From Finegoldia magna (GTDB taxonomy: Bacteria > Bacillota > Clostridia > Tissierellales > Peptoniphilaceae): a stretch of 64,000 nt of DNA. Of the stretch, positions 26,710 through 35,442 are shown piece by piece. The notes under the pieces are model-generated. The model was not told the DNA's origin and did not search any database. It was given only the letters and a program-made list of their open reading frames with translations. Within the stretch, counting starts at the first letter, position 1; the number at the start of each line of letters is the position of its first letter. The stretch lies in the NCBI RefSeq assembly GCF_003182075.1, contig NZ_QGTH01000011.1, forward strand, positions 1 to 64,000, written 5' to 3'. Position numbers and translations under genes: made by a program.

Positions 26710-27237
26710 ATGACAGAAAAAGCAAAATCTTTTTTTGAGTGGTTATTTGTAATAGGAATTGCCATTGTGTTGGCATTATTGCTTAGAAATTTTGTAATTA
26801 GTACAACTCATGTTGAAGGAAATAGCATGAATCCTACAATTGAGAATGGAGATCGAATTTTCGTCAACAGAATGGGGATTTTTAAGAACAAATTAAAACG
26901 AGGTAACATTATAGAACTTCACGCACCGGATAAATCTGGTCGTGATTACATCAAAAGAATTGTAGCATTACCGGGAGATACTGTTGAATTAAAAAACAAT
27001 AAAGTATATGTTAATAATGAACAATTGAATGAAAATTATACAAGTAGTCAAACGACTCTTGTTTCAGGAAATGAAACAAAATGGGAATTAGGAGAAGATG
27101 AGTATTTTGTATTGGGGGATAACAGACTCCCTCGAGAATCAAATGATAGCAGAATATTCGGACCGATAAAGAAAAAGGCGATAGTTGGTAGAGCTTTTTT
27201 GAGATATTTTCCATTTAATAAATTCGGTGTATTATAA
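26710..27237 (+). CDS. lepB: Signal peptidase I
   Basis: 175 residues, the short Gram-positive type. One N-terminal membrane helix (about 11-28) anchors it outside-facing. The catalytic Ser is in GNSMNPTI near residue 40 and the Lys in DYIKRIVALPGD near residue 80; the GDNR(L)xSxDSR-like box (GDNRLPRESNDSRIFGPI) follows near 137. It cleaves Sec signal peptides, such as those of the secreted proteins at the left of this window. Ribosome site AAAGGGA. Confidence 0.95.
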   Translation: MTEKAKSFFEWLFVIGIAIVLALLLRNFVISTTHVEGNSMNPTIENGDRIFVNRMGIFKNKLKRGNIIELHAPDKSGRDYIKRIVALPGDTVELKNNKVYVNNEQLNENYTSSQTTLVSGNETKWELGEDEYFVLGDNRLPRESNDSRIFGPIKKKAIVGRAFLRYFPFNKFGVL

Positions 27238-27240
27238 GAA

Positions 27241-27276
27241 AAACTAATCTTGGATTTTCCAAGATTAGTTTTTTTA
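27241..27276. terminator. Shared convergent terminator, lepB / fbp
   Basis: A 14-bp perfect stem AAACTAATCTTGGA / TCCAAGATTAGTTT with a TTT loop. T-rich tracts on both strands suit termination of both converging genes. Confidence 0.9.
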
Positions 27277-27283
27277 ATGGGTA

Positions 27284-29236
27284 TTAGTTTGAATTTTGCT
27301 GAATTGTACCACTTCTGTACGCTTCAATTAAACTTTCCAAATCTTCGATAAGTTCTAGGATTTCTTCTCCTTCGTCTGTATCTTTTATAAGCATTCTTTT
27401 TGGAAATTCTTCTGTTATTGTAACTTCTGGAGTGTATGCGCCGTGAACTGATTCCATCACTTTGAAATTCTTGTGTTTTGCTATTGCTAGGTGATGCGAG
27501 TTAAATGTCAACGTATAGCCAGCAATACCTGTTTTCTTTTGGTAAGCTTCTGAAATTCCACCATCTATTACATAAGTTTTGCCATTAGCTGATACTGGTT
27601 TTTCTCCATTGATGCTTTTAACAGGAACGTGTCCATTAATTATGTGAGAAGTTTCAGGATTCATATTGAATTCTTCAAATATTTTGTCGGCATATTTTTC
27701 CATCTTACTTAAATTAAAATAAGGATTACTTACTTCTTTTCTAACATCTTTGTCAGTAATGAAGAAGTTTTCAAATGTTGATATTTTACTTTTTCCAAAC
27801 ATAGGAGATTTTGGGCCACACCACATATACCAGAAAAAGTCCAATGCTGTTTGTCTGTCTGGGTCATTATCATCCATGTTTTTCGCTGAATTTATAATTC
27901 CTTCGAAGAAATCCAAAAGAGATTTGCCACTGTAGGTATTGGATTGATATGTGAATTCTTCGAAACTTCCATCCTTATTCATAGGGATACATCCATGGAA
28001 AAGCAAATTGCTGTTTGCGATTTTGTACACTGAACCATATGAGAACAAAAAGTCCATGTGCTCTTTTAATCTGTGACTTGTTCTGAATGATTTTGAAATG
28101 CATTCGATAACTTCTTGTTCACTTGGTGTTAATTCGAGAGGATTTTCAGAATCAATTGTTGGGAATTTAATATCCAAGAGTGCATGAGGCTTGCCATTTG
28201 CATCCTTGTAAATTCCATTTTTAAAATCAATTCGTTCAAGATATAATCTGTCTAATTGTTCAAATTCTGGATTTCTCTTAAAAAGTTGGTTTTCTAATTT
28301 GAATTGAATTATAGAAATAGCCTTGTGCATTCTTGCTGCGTGAAGCAAATCAGTTTCTGAGTGTTTATTATCATCTAAGATTCTAACTTTGAATCTTTCA
28401 CATGGATCATCGTAATATGATTCATCTGCCAATGTCGACAATAATCTCAAATTAATTCCGTAACCATCTTCCAAAGATTGGAAATTATTGTAACTTATTG
28501 CATTTCTAACTACGTTACACGCATTCACATAACTACCAAGAAAAGCTCCAATCCATGTAACATCGTGGTTACCATATTGAATATCCACATCTTTTTTAGC
28601 AATAAGAGTATCCATAATAATGTCCGGCCTTTTTCCTCTGTCAAAAATATCACCGACAATGTGCAGCCAGTCAATGTTCAAATCTTGAATTAATTCGCAC
28701 AAAGTTATTATAAAATCTTCGCTAACTTCTATTTTTATGATGCTATCTAAAAGTTGATTAAAATATTCTTTCTTGTTCAAAGATTCGTATTGAATGTTGA
28801 GCATTTCATCTATCAAATCTCTGTAGTAAAAAGGAGTTTGATTTCGAACTTTTTGTCTGGAATATTTACTGGCAACTCTTTTTGCTATTCTTATCAGATA
28901 AAAAATAGTATCTCTAATCCATGTTTCTGTATATTCATCGTTTTCCTTTGTAATATTGATAATTGTTTTAGGATCGTAAATTAGATTGGCCAACTGATTT
29001 TTTCTTGATTCAGATAATTTGTCTTTGAATTCAAGGTCAATTTTAATTCTGGTATTACCAGAAGCACTTTTAATGATTCTATTGAAACTATCGTATTGTC
29101 CATGTAAATCAGATAAGAAGTACTCTGTGCCTTTTGGCAAAACTGACAGAGAAGTCAAACTGATTATTTTGTTGGCTGCTTGTTCAATCGTAGGAAATTC
29201 TTTTGCAAGTAATTTCAAGTATTTTAAATTGTTCAA
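27284..29236 (-). CDS. fbp: Fructose-1,6-bisphosphatase, class III
   Basis: 650 residues, the usual length of the Firmicutes class III enzyme that hydrolyses fructose-1,6-bisphosphate to fructose-6-phosphate in gluconeogenesis. Metallophosphatase motifs are clear: SDLHGQ near residue 43, VGDIFDRGK near 195, GNHD near 223, and NGHVPVK near 540. The start is a TTG (29236-29234) preceded by GGAGG at a 7-base distance. Gluconeogenesis fits growth on peptides and organic acids. Confidence 0.95.
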   Translation of the reverse strand: MNNLKYLKLLAKEFPTIEQAANKIISLTSLSVLPKGTEYFLSDLHGQYDSFNRIIKSASGNTRIKIDLEFKDKLSESRKNQLANLIYDPKTIINITKENDEYTETWIRDTIFYLIRIAKRVASKYSRQKVRNQTPFYYRDLIDEMLNIQYESLNKKEYFNQLLDSIIKIEVSEDFIITLCELIQDLNIDWLHIVGDIFDRGKRPDIIMDTLIAKKDVDIQYGNHDVTWIGAFLGSYVNACNVVRNAISYNNFQSLEDGYGINLRLLSTLADESYYDDPCERFKVRILDDNKHSETDLLHAARMHKAISIIQFKLENQLFKRNPEFEQLDRLYLERIDFKNGIYKDANGKPHALLDIKFPTIDSENPLELTPSEQEVIECISKSFRTSHRLKEHMDFLFSYGSVYKIANSNLLFHGCIPMNKDGSFEEFTYQSNTYSGKSLLDFFEGIINSAKNMDDNDPDRQTALDFFWYMWCGPKSPMFGKSKISTFENFFITDKDVRKEVSNPYFNLSKMEKYADKIFEEFNMNPETSHIINGHVPVKSINGEKPVSANGKTYVIDGGISEAYQKKTGIAGYTLTFNSHHLAIAKHKNFKVMESVHGAYTPEVTITEEFPKRMLIKDTDEGEEILELIEDLESLIEAYRSGTIQQNSN

Positions 29237-29295
29237 TTTTCTACCTCCATAATACTATTATATATGAACTTTGAAAAAAAGAAATAGTTTGCCTA

Positions 29296-29324
29296 TTGAA
29301 AAATGATTACAAATTTGATATAAT
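29296..29324 (+). promoter_or_regulatory. Promoter of the NADH oxidase gene
   Basis: TTGAAA (29296-29301), 17 bases, TATAAT (29319-29324) with an upstream TGA (extended -10). Confidence 0.8.
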
Positions 29325-29339
29325 TTTAAGCGTAAAGAT

Positions 29340-29395
29340 TTGTTAAATAACAAACAAATATTTTTTTACTTATTAATCCTACAATATTAGTAGGA
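29340..29395 (+). promoter_or_regulatory. Two inverted repeats in the NADH oxidase leader
   Basis: TTGTTA-AA-TAACAA (29340-29353) and TCCTAC-N7-GTAGGA (29377-29395) lie between the promoter and the ribosome site. Both are candidate operators or leader hairpins. The first has Rex-like half sites but a 2-base instead of a 6-base centre. Confidence 0.4.
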
Positions 29396-29417
29396 AATAA
29401 AAAAAGGAGGAAACATA

Positions 29418-30755
29418 ATGAGTAAAATAGTTTTAATTGGAGCTAACCATGCAGGTACAGCTTGTGCGAACACAATATTGGATAATTACAAAGATGAAGA
29501 ATTAGTAATTTTTGATCAAAACTCCAATATTTCTTTCTTAGGTTGTGGAATGGCATTGTGGATTGGAAAACAAATTAAAGGTCCAGAAAAATTATTTTAT
29601 TGTAGCAAAGAAGTTTTCGAACAAAAAGGTGCTACAGTTCACATGGAAACAAAAGTAGACAACATTGACTACGACAAAAAAATTGTTTATGCAAAGGACA
29701 AAGACGGAAAAGAAATTCAAGAATCTTACGACAAATTGGTGTTAGCTACAGGATCTCAACCAATTTTACCAGACATCGAAGGAATGGATTTGGAAAATGT
29801 TCAAAAAGTTAAAATTTTTCAAGATGCACAATCAGTCATAGAAAAGATAAATCACGAAGAAATTAAAAAAGTTGTAGTAGTAGGAGCTGGCTACATAGGA
29901 ACAGAACTTGCAGAAGCTTTCAAGAGATTAGGAAAAGAATCTACATTAATTGAACATGGTGATACAGTGTTAAGAGGCTATTATGATGATAAATTCTGTA
30001 AAAAAATGGAAGATAACCTAAGAGATCACGGTGTAAATTTAGTATTTAATGAAGAAGTTGTAAAATTAGAAGGAACTGATGGAAAAGTAAATAAGGTTAT
30101 AACTGATAAAGGTGAATATGATTGTGACATGGTAATAATGTCAATTGGTTTCAAACCAAACAGTTCACTTGCAAAAGATCATTTGAAATTAAACGATAAA
30201 AAAGCAATAATCACTGACAAACATCAACAAACTTCTGATGAAAATGTATTTGCAGTTGGAGATTCAACAGTTATTTTCAACAACGCAACAGAAAAATTTG
30301 AATACGTTGCATTAGCTACAAACGCTGTAAGAAGTGGTATAGTAGCTGGTCACAATGTTTGTGGAACAAAATTAGAATCAAATGGTGTTCAAGGTTCAAA
30401 CGGAATTAAGATTTACGATTTGTGCATGGTATCAACAGGTTTGACAGTTAGAAATGCTGAAAAATTGGGAATGGAAGTTGAATACACTGATTTCACAGAT
30501 TTACAAAAGCCACCATTTATGGAAGAAAACAACAAAGAAGTTACTATCAGAATTGTTTACGACAAAAATTCACGCGAAATAAAAGGTTGCCAAATAATGA
30601 GTGAATATGATATTTCAATGATGATTCACATGTTCAGCTTGGCAATTCAAGAACACGTTACAATCGACAAACTAGCCCTAACTGATATATTCTTCTTGCC
30701 ACATTACAACCAACCATACAACTATGTAACTATGGCAGCTATTCAAGCGTTATAA
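29418..30755 (+). CDS. nox: NADH oxidase (FAD/NAD-linked, water-forming type)
   Basis: 445 residues, close to streptococcal Nox. FAD-binding GANHAGTACAN at residue 8, the redox Cys in SFLGCGMALWIG near residue 44, the NAD-binding VVVVGAGYIGTELAE near 155 and the second FAD motif DENVFAVGDST near 275 are all present. It reduces O2 to water with NADH and so protects an anaerobe from oxygen while regenerating NAD+. CoA-disulfide reductases share this fold, so that activity is the main alternative. AAAAAGGAGG ribosome site. Confidence 0.92.
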   Translation: MSKIVLIGANHAGTACANTILDNYKDEELVIFDQNSNISFLGCGMALWIGKQIKGPEKLFYCSKEVFEQKGATVHMETKVDNIDYDKKIVYAKDKDGKEIQESYDKLVLATGSQPILPDIEGMDLENVQKVKIFQDAQSVIEKINHEEIKKVVVVGAGYIGTELAEAFKRLGKESTLIEHGDTVLRGYYDDKFCKKMEDNLRDHGVNLVFNEEVVKLEGTDGKVNKVITDKGEYDCDMVIMSIGFKPNSSLAKDHLKLNDKKAIITDKHQQTSDENVFAVGDSTVIFNNATEKFEYVALATNAVRSGIVAGHNVCGTKLESNGVQGSNGIKIYDLCMVSTGLTVRNAEKLGMEVEYTDFTDLQKPPFMEENNKEVTIRIVYDKNSREIKGCQIMSEYDISMMIHMFSLAIQEHVTIDKLALTDIFFLPHYNQPYNYVTMAAIQAL

Positions 30756-30766
30756 TCAAAAAAATT

Positions 30767-30798
30767 AGCGACTACTTTAACTAGTAGCCGCTTTTTTA
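30767..30798. terminator. Convergent terminator, nox / ZIP transporter
   Basis: Stem AGCGACTACT / AGTAGCCGCT with one mismatch, followed by T6; A-rich on the other side. Confidence 0.85.
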
Positions 30799-30799
30799 T

Positions 30800-31576
30800 T
30801 TAGCCAAGAGCAACATCCAAAATCATCATTATAATAAATCCAATTACAATTCCGTAAGTTGCTTGGCGTTCATATCCGTTGCTGTGAGTTTCAGGAATAA
30901 TTTCGTCGCTAATGACAAAAAGCATTGCGCCTCCGGCAAAAGCCAAAATAAATCCTAAAATAGGTGAGAACCAAGTTACAAGTCCGTAACCCAAAAATGC
31001 ACCGATTGGTTCTACTAATCCTGTAAATAATGCAATTAAGAATGCTTTTTTGACTGTGTAATTTTCTCTAACCAAAGACAAAGCTACAGCCAAACCTTCA
31101 GGCATATTTTGTAGACCAATTCCTATTGCGATTGGAAGCCCGTTTGCCACTGAATCTCCACCAAAGCCAACTCCAGTTGCCATACCTTCTGGGAAATTGT
31201 GAATTGTAATCGCAATTACAAACAACCATATTTTTTTCAAAGAATCTGAAGGATTTCCTTCAACTCTTTTGTCTAATAAATGCTCATGCGGAGAGTATTT
31301 ATCGATTATATCCAAAAACACAGCTCCCGCTAAAATTCCTAGTGAAGAGATTATAACTCCTCTAAAGCCTCCACCGTTTTCTTCAATACTAGGTAAAATT
31401 AACGAAAAACAAGTTGCAGAAAGCATGACGCCTGCAGCTGCCCCTAAAAATACATCTAACTTACCTTGACTTACATTTCTTGTGAAAAAAACAGGGATTG
31501 CTCCTACTCCGGTTAGAAGACCAGGAACTATTAACCCTAACATTGTCAATAAAAATGGGTCAATATTTTTCATCAT
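30800..31576 (-). CDS. ZIP-family metal (zinc) transporter
   Basis: 258 residues from the ATG at 31576, just after AAGGGGGA; an in-frame TTG at 31591 precedes that site and is rejected. About eight helices. The metal-binding helices read TIHNFPEGMATGVGFGG and GIGLQNMPEGLAVA, the hallmark HNxPEG and QNxPEG motifs of the GufA/ZupT branch. It imports Zn2+ or other divalent metals. It converges on nox and diverges from dnaX. Confidence 0.92.
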   Translation of the reverse strand: MMKNIDPFLLTMLGLIVPGLLTGVGAIPVFFTRNVSQGKLDVFLGAAAGVMLSATCFSLILPSIEENGGGFRGVIISSLGILAGAVFLDIIDKYSPHEHLLDKRVEGNPSDSLKKIWLFVIAITIHNFPEGMATGVGFGGDSVANGLPIAIGIGLQNMPEGLAVALSLVRENYTVKKAFLIALFTGLVEPIGAFLGYGLVTWFSPILGFILAFAGGAMLFVISDEIIPETHSNGYERQATYGIVIGFIIMMILDVALG

Positions 31577-31650
31577 TAAATCCCCCTTCAAAAATTTTAA
31601 AAATAAAATTTCTAATACTATTTTACTATGAATTCAAGAAATATCAAATA

Positions 31651-31659
31651 TGATATAAT
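31651..31659 (+). promoter_or_regulatory. Extended -10 promoter of dnaX
   Basis: TGATATAAT (31651-31659); the -35 region is poor. It lies 78 bases before the dnaX start. Confidence 0.5.
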
Positions 31660-31736
31660 ATTAAAAGATTTAGGATATTTTTGAATGAAAAATTTCAAAA
31701 AATTACTCGTAGTTTGAAAAATGAAACGAGGTATTT

Positions 31737-33353
31737 ATGCAAGCTATTTACAGAAAATATAGACCAGATACTTTTGATAAAGTTTACGGTCAAAAACATA
31801 TAACTGATATTTTAAAAAATCAAATCGAAACGAAAAATATTTCTCACGCGTATATTTTTTCTGGTTCAAGAGGAACAGGTAAAACTAGTTGTGCGAAAAT
31901 CTTTGCAAGAGCTATCAACTGTTTGAATTTACAAGATGGAAATCCTTGCAATAAATGTGAGAATTGTATGAGTTCTTTGGAAGAATCCACATTAGATATC
32001 GTAGAAATGGATGCTGCTAGTAACAGAAGAATTGACGATATTAGAGAACTGCGAGATAAAGTAATTTATCCACCTACAAAATTAAAGTACAAAGTTTATA
32101 TTATAGACGAAGCACACATGATTACTAATGAAGGATTTAACGCTTTACTTAAAATCATGGAAGAGCCACCAAAACATTTGGTGTTCATATTAGCTACGAC
32201 AGAAATCGATAAAATTCCTCAAACAATTTTATCAAGATGTCAACGCTATGAGTTCAAGATGATTAATGCTAAGGATATTTCAGACAATATCAAATATATT
32301 CTGAACGATTTGAACAGAAAAATGGACGATGATGCGATTGAACTTATTGCAAACAAAGCTGATGGTGCAATGAGAGATGCATTATCTATTTTAGATCAAG
32401 TCTTAAGCATTGAAAAAGAAAATATTACAAAACAAGATATAAATGATATACTTGGTATTGTCGACAATACAGGAATTTTCAAGCTTGTAAATAGCATCAT
32501 AAAAAAAGATGCAACAGAAGTTTTGGATAATTTGTATACAATATCACACAACAAGCCTGTAGAAAATGTTATGGATGAATTGTTAAATCATTTTAGAAAC
32601 TTGTTGCTATCAAAAAATGGCCTTGACAACATCAGACAGAACAACACTCAATACAATGATGAGTATAATGCGCAATCTGAATTGATTACGAATAGGCAAA
32701 TAGTCGAAAGTATGTCGATTATAATAGAGCATCAGAAAAAACTTAAACAGGCAGACAATCAAAAAGCTCTTCTTGAAATTTTGGTAATGCGCCTAATAGA
32801 TTACATTGATTACGATGATTTGATTGCAAGAGTGAATACTTTGGAAGATAAGCTCAAAAATATTGAACAAAATGGGATAAAAATCAATTCTTCACAAAAA
32901 TTAGTCGAATTTGATGAAAAAATCGATAAAAACATAGAAATTTCACAAAAATCTTCAGAAAAAGCAGAAAAATCAGATGAATTATCCAATAAAAATGATA
33001 TAATAAAGACTGATGAAAAAATCGACGACACGGATGAAGACGAAATTGTCGAAAATGAGGATTCATTTGTAAAATTAAGAGAAGTTTTAAGAGACTTCGA
33101 CAAAATTCCAAAAGAATTAGCTAATGATATTAAAGCTAGTTTGGATAATGATAAGTTGATTTTGAAAACTAACCAGTTGTATATGTACACTTTGCTTCCT
33201 CACAAAAAAGTTATCGAACAATTACTAAAACCCCATTATGATTTCAAGGTTTTAGATTTACAAATTGATGATGAAGCAGAGAAAAAAGCAAATGAAAATG
33301 TTAAAAAATTACAAAATTTGTTTGGAAATAATTTCCAAATAATCGAAAAATAG
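31737..33353 (+). CDS. dnaX: DNA polymerase III subunit gamma/tau
   Basis: 538 residues. AAA+ clamp-loader ATPase: Walker A GSRGTGKTS near residue 43, a zinc module (CLNLQDGNPCNKCENC near 62), Walker B YIIDEAHM near 122 and sensor ATTEIDKIPQTILSRCQRYEF near 155. It loads the sliding clamp and couples polymerase to helicase. The tail after about 370 is charged and Lys/Glu/Asp rich, as in tau subunits. Followed at 8 bases by the ybaB-type gene and then recR, the classic dnaX-ybaB-recR operon. Confidence 0.96.
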   Translation: MQAIYRKYRPDTFDKVYGQKHITDILKNQIETKNISHAYIFSGSRGTGKTSCAKIFARAINCLNLQDGNPCNKCENCMSSLEESTLDIVEMDAASNRRIDDIRELRDKVIYPPTKLKYKVYIIDEAHMITNEGFNALLKIMEEPPKHLVFILATTEIDKIPQTILSRCQRYEFKMINAKDISDNIKYILNDLNRKMDDDAIELIANKADGAMRDALSILDQVLSIEKENITKQDINDILGIVDNTGIFKLVNSIIKKDATEVLDNLYTISHNKPVENVMDELLNHFRNLLLSKNGLDNIRQNNTQYNDEYNAQSELITNRQIVESMSIIIEHQKKLKQADNQKALLEILVMRLIDYIDYDDLIARVNTLEDKLKNIEQNGIKINSSQKLVEFDEKIDKNIEISQKSSEKAEKSDELSNKNDIIKTDEKIDDTDEDEIVENEDSFVKLREVLRDFDKIPKELANDIKASLDNDKLILKTNQLYMYTLLPHKKVIEQLLKPHYDFKVLDLQIDDEAEKKANENVKKLQNLFGNNFQIIEK

Positions 33354-33361
33354 GAGGAATT

Positions 33362-33703
33362 ATGGGAAATAAATTTAGAGGCGGAATGCCTGGTATGGGA
33401 AACATGGGTAACATGATGAAACAAATGCAAAAAATGCAAAGACAAATGGAAGAAACTCAAAAAAGATTAGAAGAAACTGAAGTTACTGCAACTAGTGGTG
33501 GCGGAGCTATTGAAGTTGTAGCAAACGGAAAAAAAGAAATAGTTTCTATTAAAATAGATGAAGATTTGGTAAAAGATGGCGATGTTGAAATGCTTCAAGA
33601 TATGGTTATGGTAGCTGTTAATGACGCTATCAAAAAAGTATTGGACATGAGTGAGTCTGAACTTGGTAAAATCACTGGAGGAATTAATATTCCAGGATTC
33701 TAA
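33362..33703 (+). CDS. YbaB/EbfC family nucleoid-associated protein
   Basis: 113 residues with a Met/Gln-rich N-terminal coil (GMGNMGNMMKQMQKMQ) and the conserved GGGAIEVVANGKKEIVSIKI core. It forms a dimeric DNA-binding protein. It lies between dnaX and recR, as in most bacteria, with the ribosome site TAGGAGGAAT overlapping the end of dnaX. Confidence 0.95.
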   Translation: MGNKFRGGMPGMGNMGNMMKQMQKMQRQMEETQKRLEETEVTATSGGGAIEVVANGKKEIVSIKIDEDLVKDGDVEMLQDMVMVAVNDAIKKVLDMSESELGKITGGINIPGF

Positions 33704-33719
33704 ATAAGGGGGGATAATT

Positions 33720-34328
33720 TTGTCACTATACCCTAAAGCAATGGACGAATTGATTAAAAACTTGTCCAATTTGCCAACTATTGGCAGAAAAAGTGCGAAA
33801 AGATTAGCTTATAGAATTATAGATATGGATCCTAAGAAAGTCGATGAGCTTGTAGAAAGTATCGTAAATGTGAAGACTAATATTAGACCATGTGCTAATT
33901 GTGGAAATCTTACTGATAAAAAATTGTGTGATATTTGTTCCGACCAAAAAAGAGATAACAGTGTCATAACTGTAGTTGAAGATTCAATGAATGTAATATC
34001 AATTGAAAAAACTGGCGAATACAATGGGAAATATCACGTCTTAGGAGGATTATTATCTCCAAGAGATAATATTGCTCCGCAGGATTTGAATTTGGAAAAT
34101 TTGTTTTTGAGATGCAAAAAAGATTATGTAAAGGAAGTTATCCTAGCATTATCACCAACAACTAATGGAGATTTAACAACTAACTTCATAATAGAAGTTC
34201 TTAAAAATGAAGAATATAACGTAAAAGTTTCCAGAATTGCGATGGGAGTACCATTGGGAGCTAATTTGGAATATTATGACGAAATGAGCTTGTATAAGGC
34301 TATTTTGGATAGAAGAGAAATAAAATAA
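33720..34328 (+). CDS. recR: Recombination mediator protein RecR
   Basis: 202 residues. Helix-hairpin-helix LPTIGRKSAKRLAYR near residue 18, a Cys4 zinc finger CANCGNLTDKKLCDIC near 57 and a Toprim domain from about 80 (ITVVEDSMNV). It acts with RecF/RecO to load RecA at gaps. The start is a TTG at 33720, behind AAGGGGGG; no ATG lies nearby in frame. Confidence 0.95.
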   Translation: MSLYPKAMDELIKNLSNLPTIGRKSAKRLAYRIIDMDPKKVDELVESIVNVKTNIRPCANCGNLTDKKLCDICSDQKRDNSVITVVEDSMNVISIEKTGEYNGKYHVLGGLLSPRDNIAPQDLNLENLFLRCKKDYVKEVILALSPTTNGDLTTNFIIEVLKNEEYNVKVSRIAMGVPLGANLEYYDEMSLYKAILDRREIK

Positions 34329-34365
34329 TCATAATCTGCAATTCTTGTAGATTATGATTTCTTAC
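34327..34365 (+). terminator. Terminator of the dnaX-ybaB-recR operon
   Basis: Stem AATCATAATCTGCA / TGTAGATTATGATT (one G-T pair), followed by TTTCTT. Confidence 0.75.
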
Positions 34366-34406
34366 GTTTAAATGTTTGTAATAAAAATGGAATGGAGGAA
34401 AATTTA

Positions 34407-35099
34407 ATGGATTCAAATAGAATTAAAGAAGCAATCAAATTTTCGTCTCCAATTATGTTGGGATATATTCCTATAGCGATGGCTTTTGGTTTGTTGTGCA
34501 AAGGTCAAAACATTAGCATGTTGGATTCGACTTTGTTTTCTTTTGTTTTCTATTCTGGAGCAGCACAATTCATGGCAGTTGAATTATTGGGTGCTGGAGT
34601 AGGTATGTTTTCCATCGTGTTGTCGGTATTTTTATTAAATTTAAGATTGTTCATAATGTCGACTTCTTTGGGGATTCATACACAAAAAATAAATCCGAAA
34701 GCACTTCCTGTAATAGGATTTATGTTGACGGATGAAGCATTTTCGGTAATGAGTTTTAATAAAGAAAAGCTCAACACAGAATTTGCGTTGGCCGTAGAAT
34801 TAGGACCTTATTTGGCTTGGGGAATATTTACGCCGGTTGGATATTTGATAGGACAATTAATGCCAAAATCAGTCCAAACATCATTAGAAGTCGGACTTAC
34901 TGCGATGTTTATCGCACTTGTAGTACCATCTATTAAGAAAAGTTCTAATGGTTTGGTAGTTAGTTTGATAGGCGTTGTAACTTATGCAATTATTTTTTAT
35001 TTGAAATTTATACCATCTGGATGGGATATAATCTTAGCAATTTTATTATCATCATACATCGGATTGAAAGTAATTATGAAAAGAGGTCAAAATGTATAA
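34407..35099 (+). CDS. azlC: AzlC-family branched-chain amino acid exporter, large subunit
   Basis: 230 residues from ATG 34407, 7 bases after the GGAGG; an in-frame ATG at 34392 lies in the ribosome site. Hydrophobic throughout, with the family signatures SPIMLGYIPIAMAFGLL at the N-terminus, YSGAAQFMAVELL near 49 and NLRLFIMS near 78. With AzlD it exports branched-chain amino acids or analogues. The stop codon overlaps azlD by 8 bases. Confidence 0.9.
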   Translation: MDSNRIKEAIKFSSPIMLGYIPIAMAFGLLCKGQNISMLDSTLFSFVFYSGAAQFMAVELLGAGVGMFSIVLSVFLLNLRLFIMSTSLGIHTQKINPKALPVIGFMLTDEAFSVMSFNKEKLNTEFALAVELGPYLAWGIFTPVGYLIGQLMPKSVQTSLEVGLTAMFIALVVPSIKKSSNGLVVSLIGVVTYAIIFYLKFIPSGWDIILAILLSSYIGLKVIMKRGQNV

Positions 35100-35394
35100 T
35101 ATAATTTTAATTTTATTATGTAGCTTAGTTACAGCTGTTCCTAAGATAATACCTCTTAAATATTTAAAAGGAAAACAACTTTCTAGACAAACCGCCGAAT
35201 TTTTAAACATAATACCATATACATCATTAAGTATTATGGTTATAAGAGGAATTTTGACAGCTTCAAGTGAAATGTTAATTCCTACAATTGTAGCTTCAAT
35301 CGTAGCTATTATTATAGCTTATTTGAAAGAAAATGTTGGACTAACAATTATATTAGCAGTTCTAACAGCATTTGTTTGTTTAAAATTTTTCTAA
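35092..35394 (+). CDS. azlD: AzlD-family small membrane subunit
   Basis: 100 residues with three to four helices, carrying the family's ITAVPKIIPL-like beginning (LVTAVPKIIPLKYLKGK) and IPYTSLSIMVIRGIL near residue 40. It is the partner of AzlC and overlaps it by 8 bases, implying coupled translation. Confidence 0.9.
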   Translation: MYNIILILLCSLVTAVPKIIPLKYLKGKQLSRQTAEFLNIIPYTSLSIMVIRGILTASSEMLIPTIVASIVAIIIAYLKENVGLTIILAVLTAFVCLKFF

Positions 35395-35400
35395 AAAAAT

Positions 35401-35439
35401 ACCTTCTGTAGCTTAAATTCAAGCCTCAGAAGGTTTTTT
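35401..35439. terminator. Terminator after azlCD
   Basis: ACCTTCTG / CAGAAGGT with an inner GCTT / AAGC stem, followed by TTTTTTC; preceded by A-rich sequence, so it may also serve the converging oxidoreductase gene. Confidence 0.85.
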
Positions 35440-35442
35440 CTT

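Noticed and set aside
29340..29353. Rex operator before nox
   Set aside because: Half sites fit, but the centre is 2 instead of 6 bases; kept only as an undefined dyad.
31592..31736. SRP RNA gene upstream of dnaX, a place where it often lies in Firmicutes
   Set aside because: The 145 bases are AT-rich, with no SRP RNA hairpin or GGAA loop motif.
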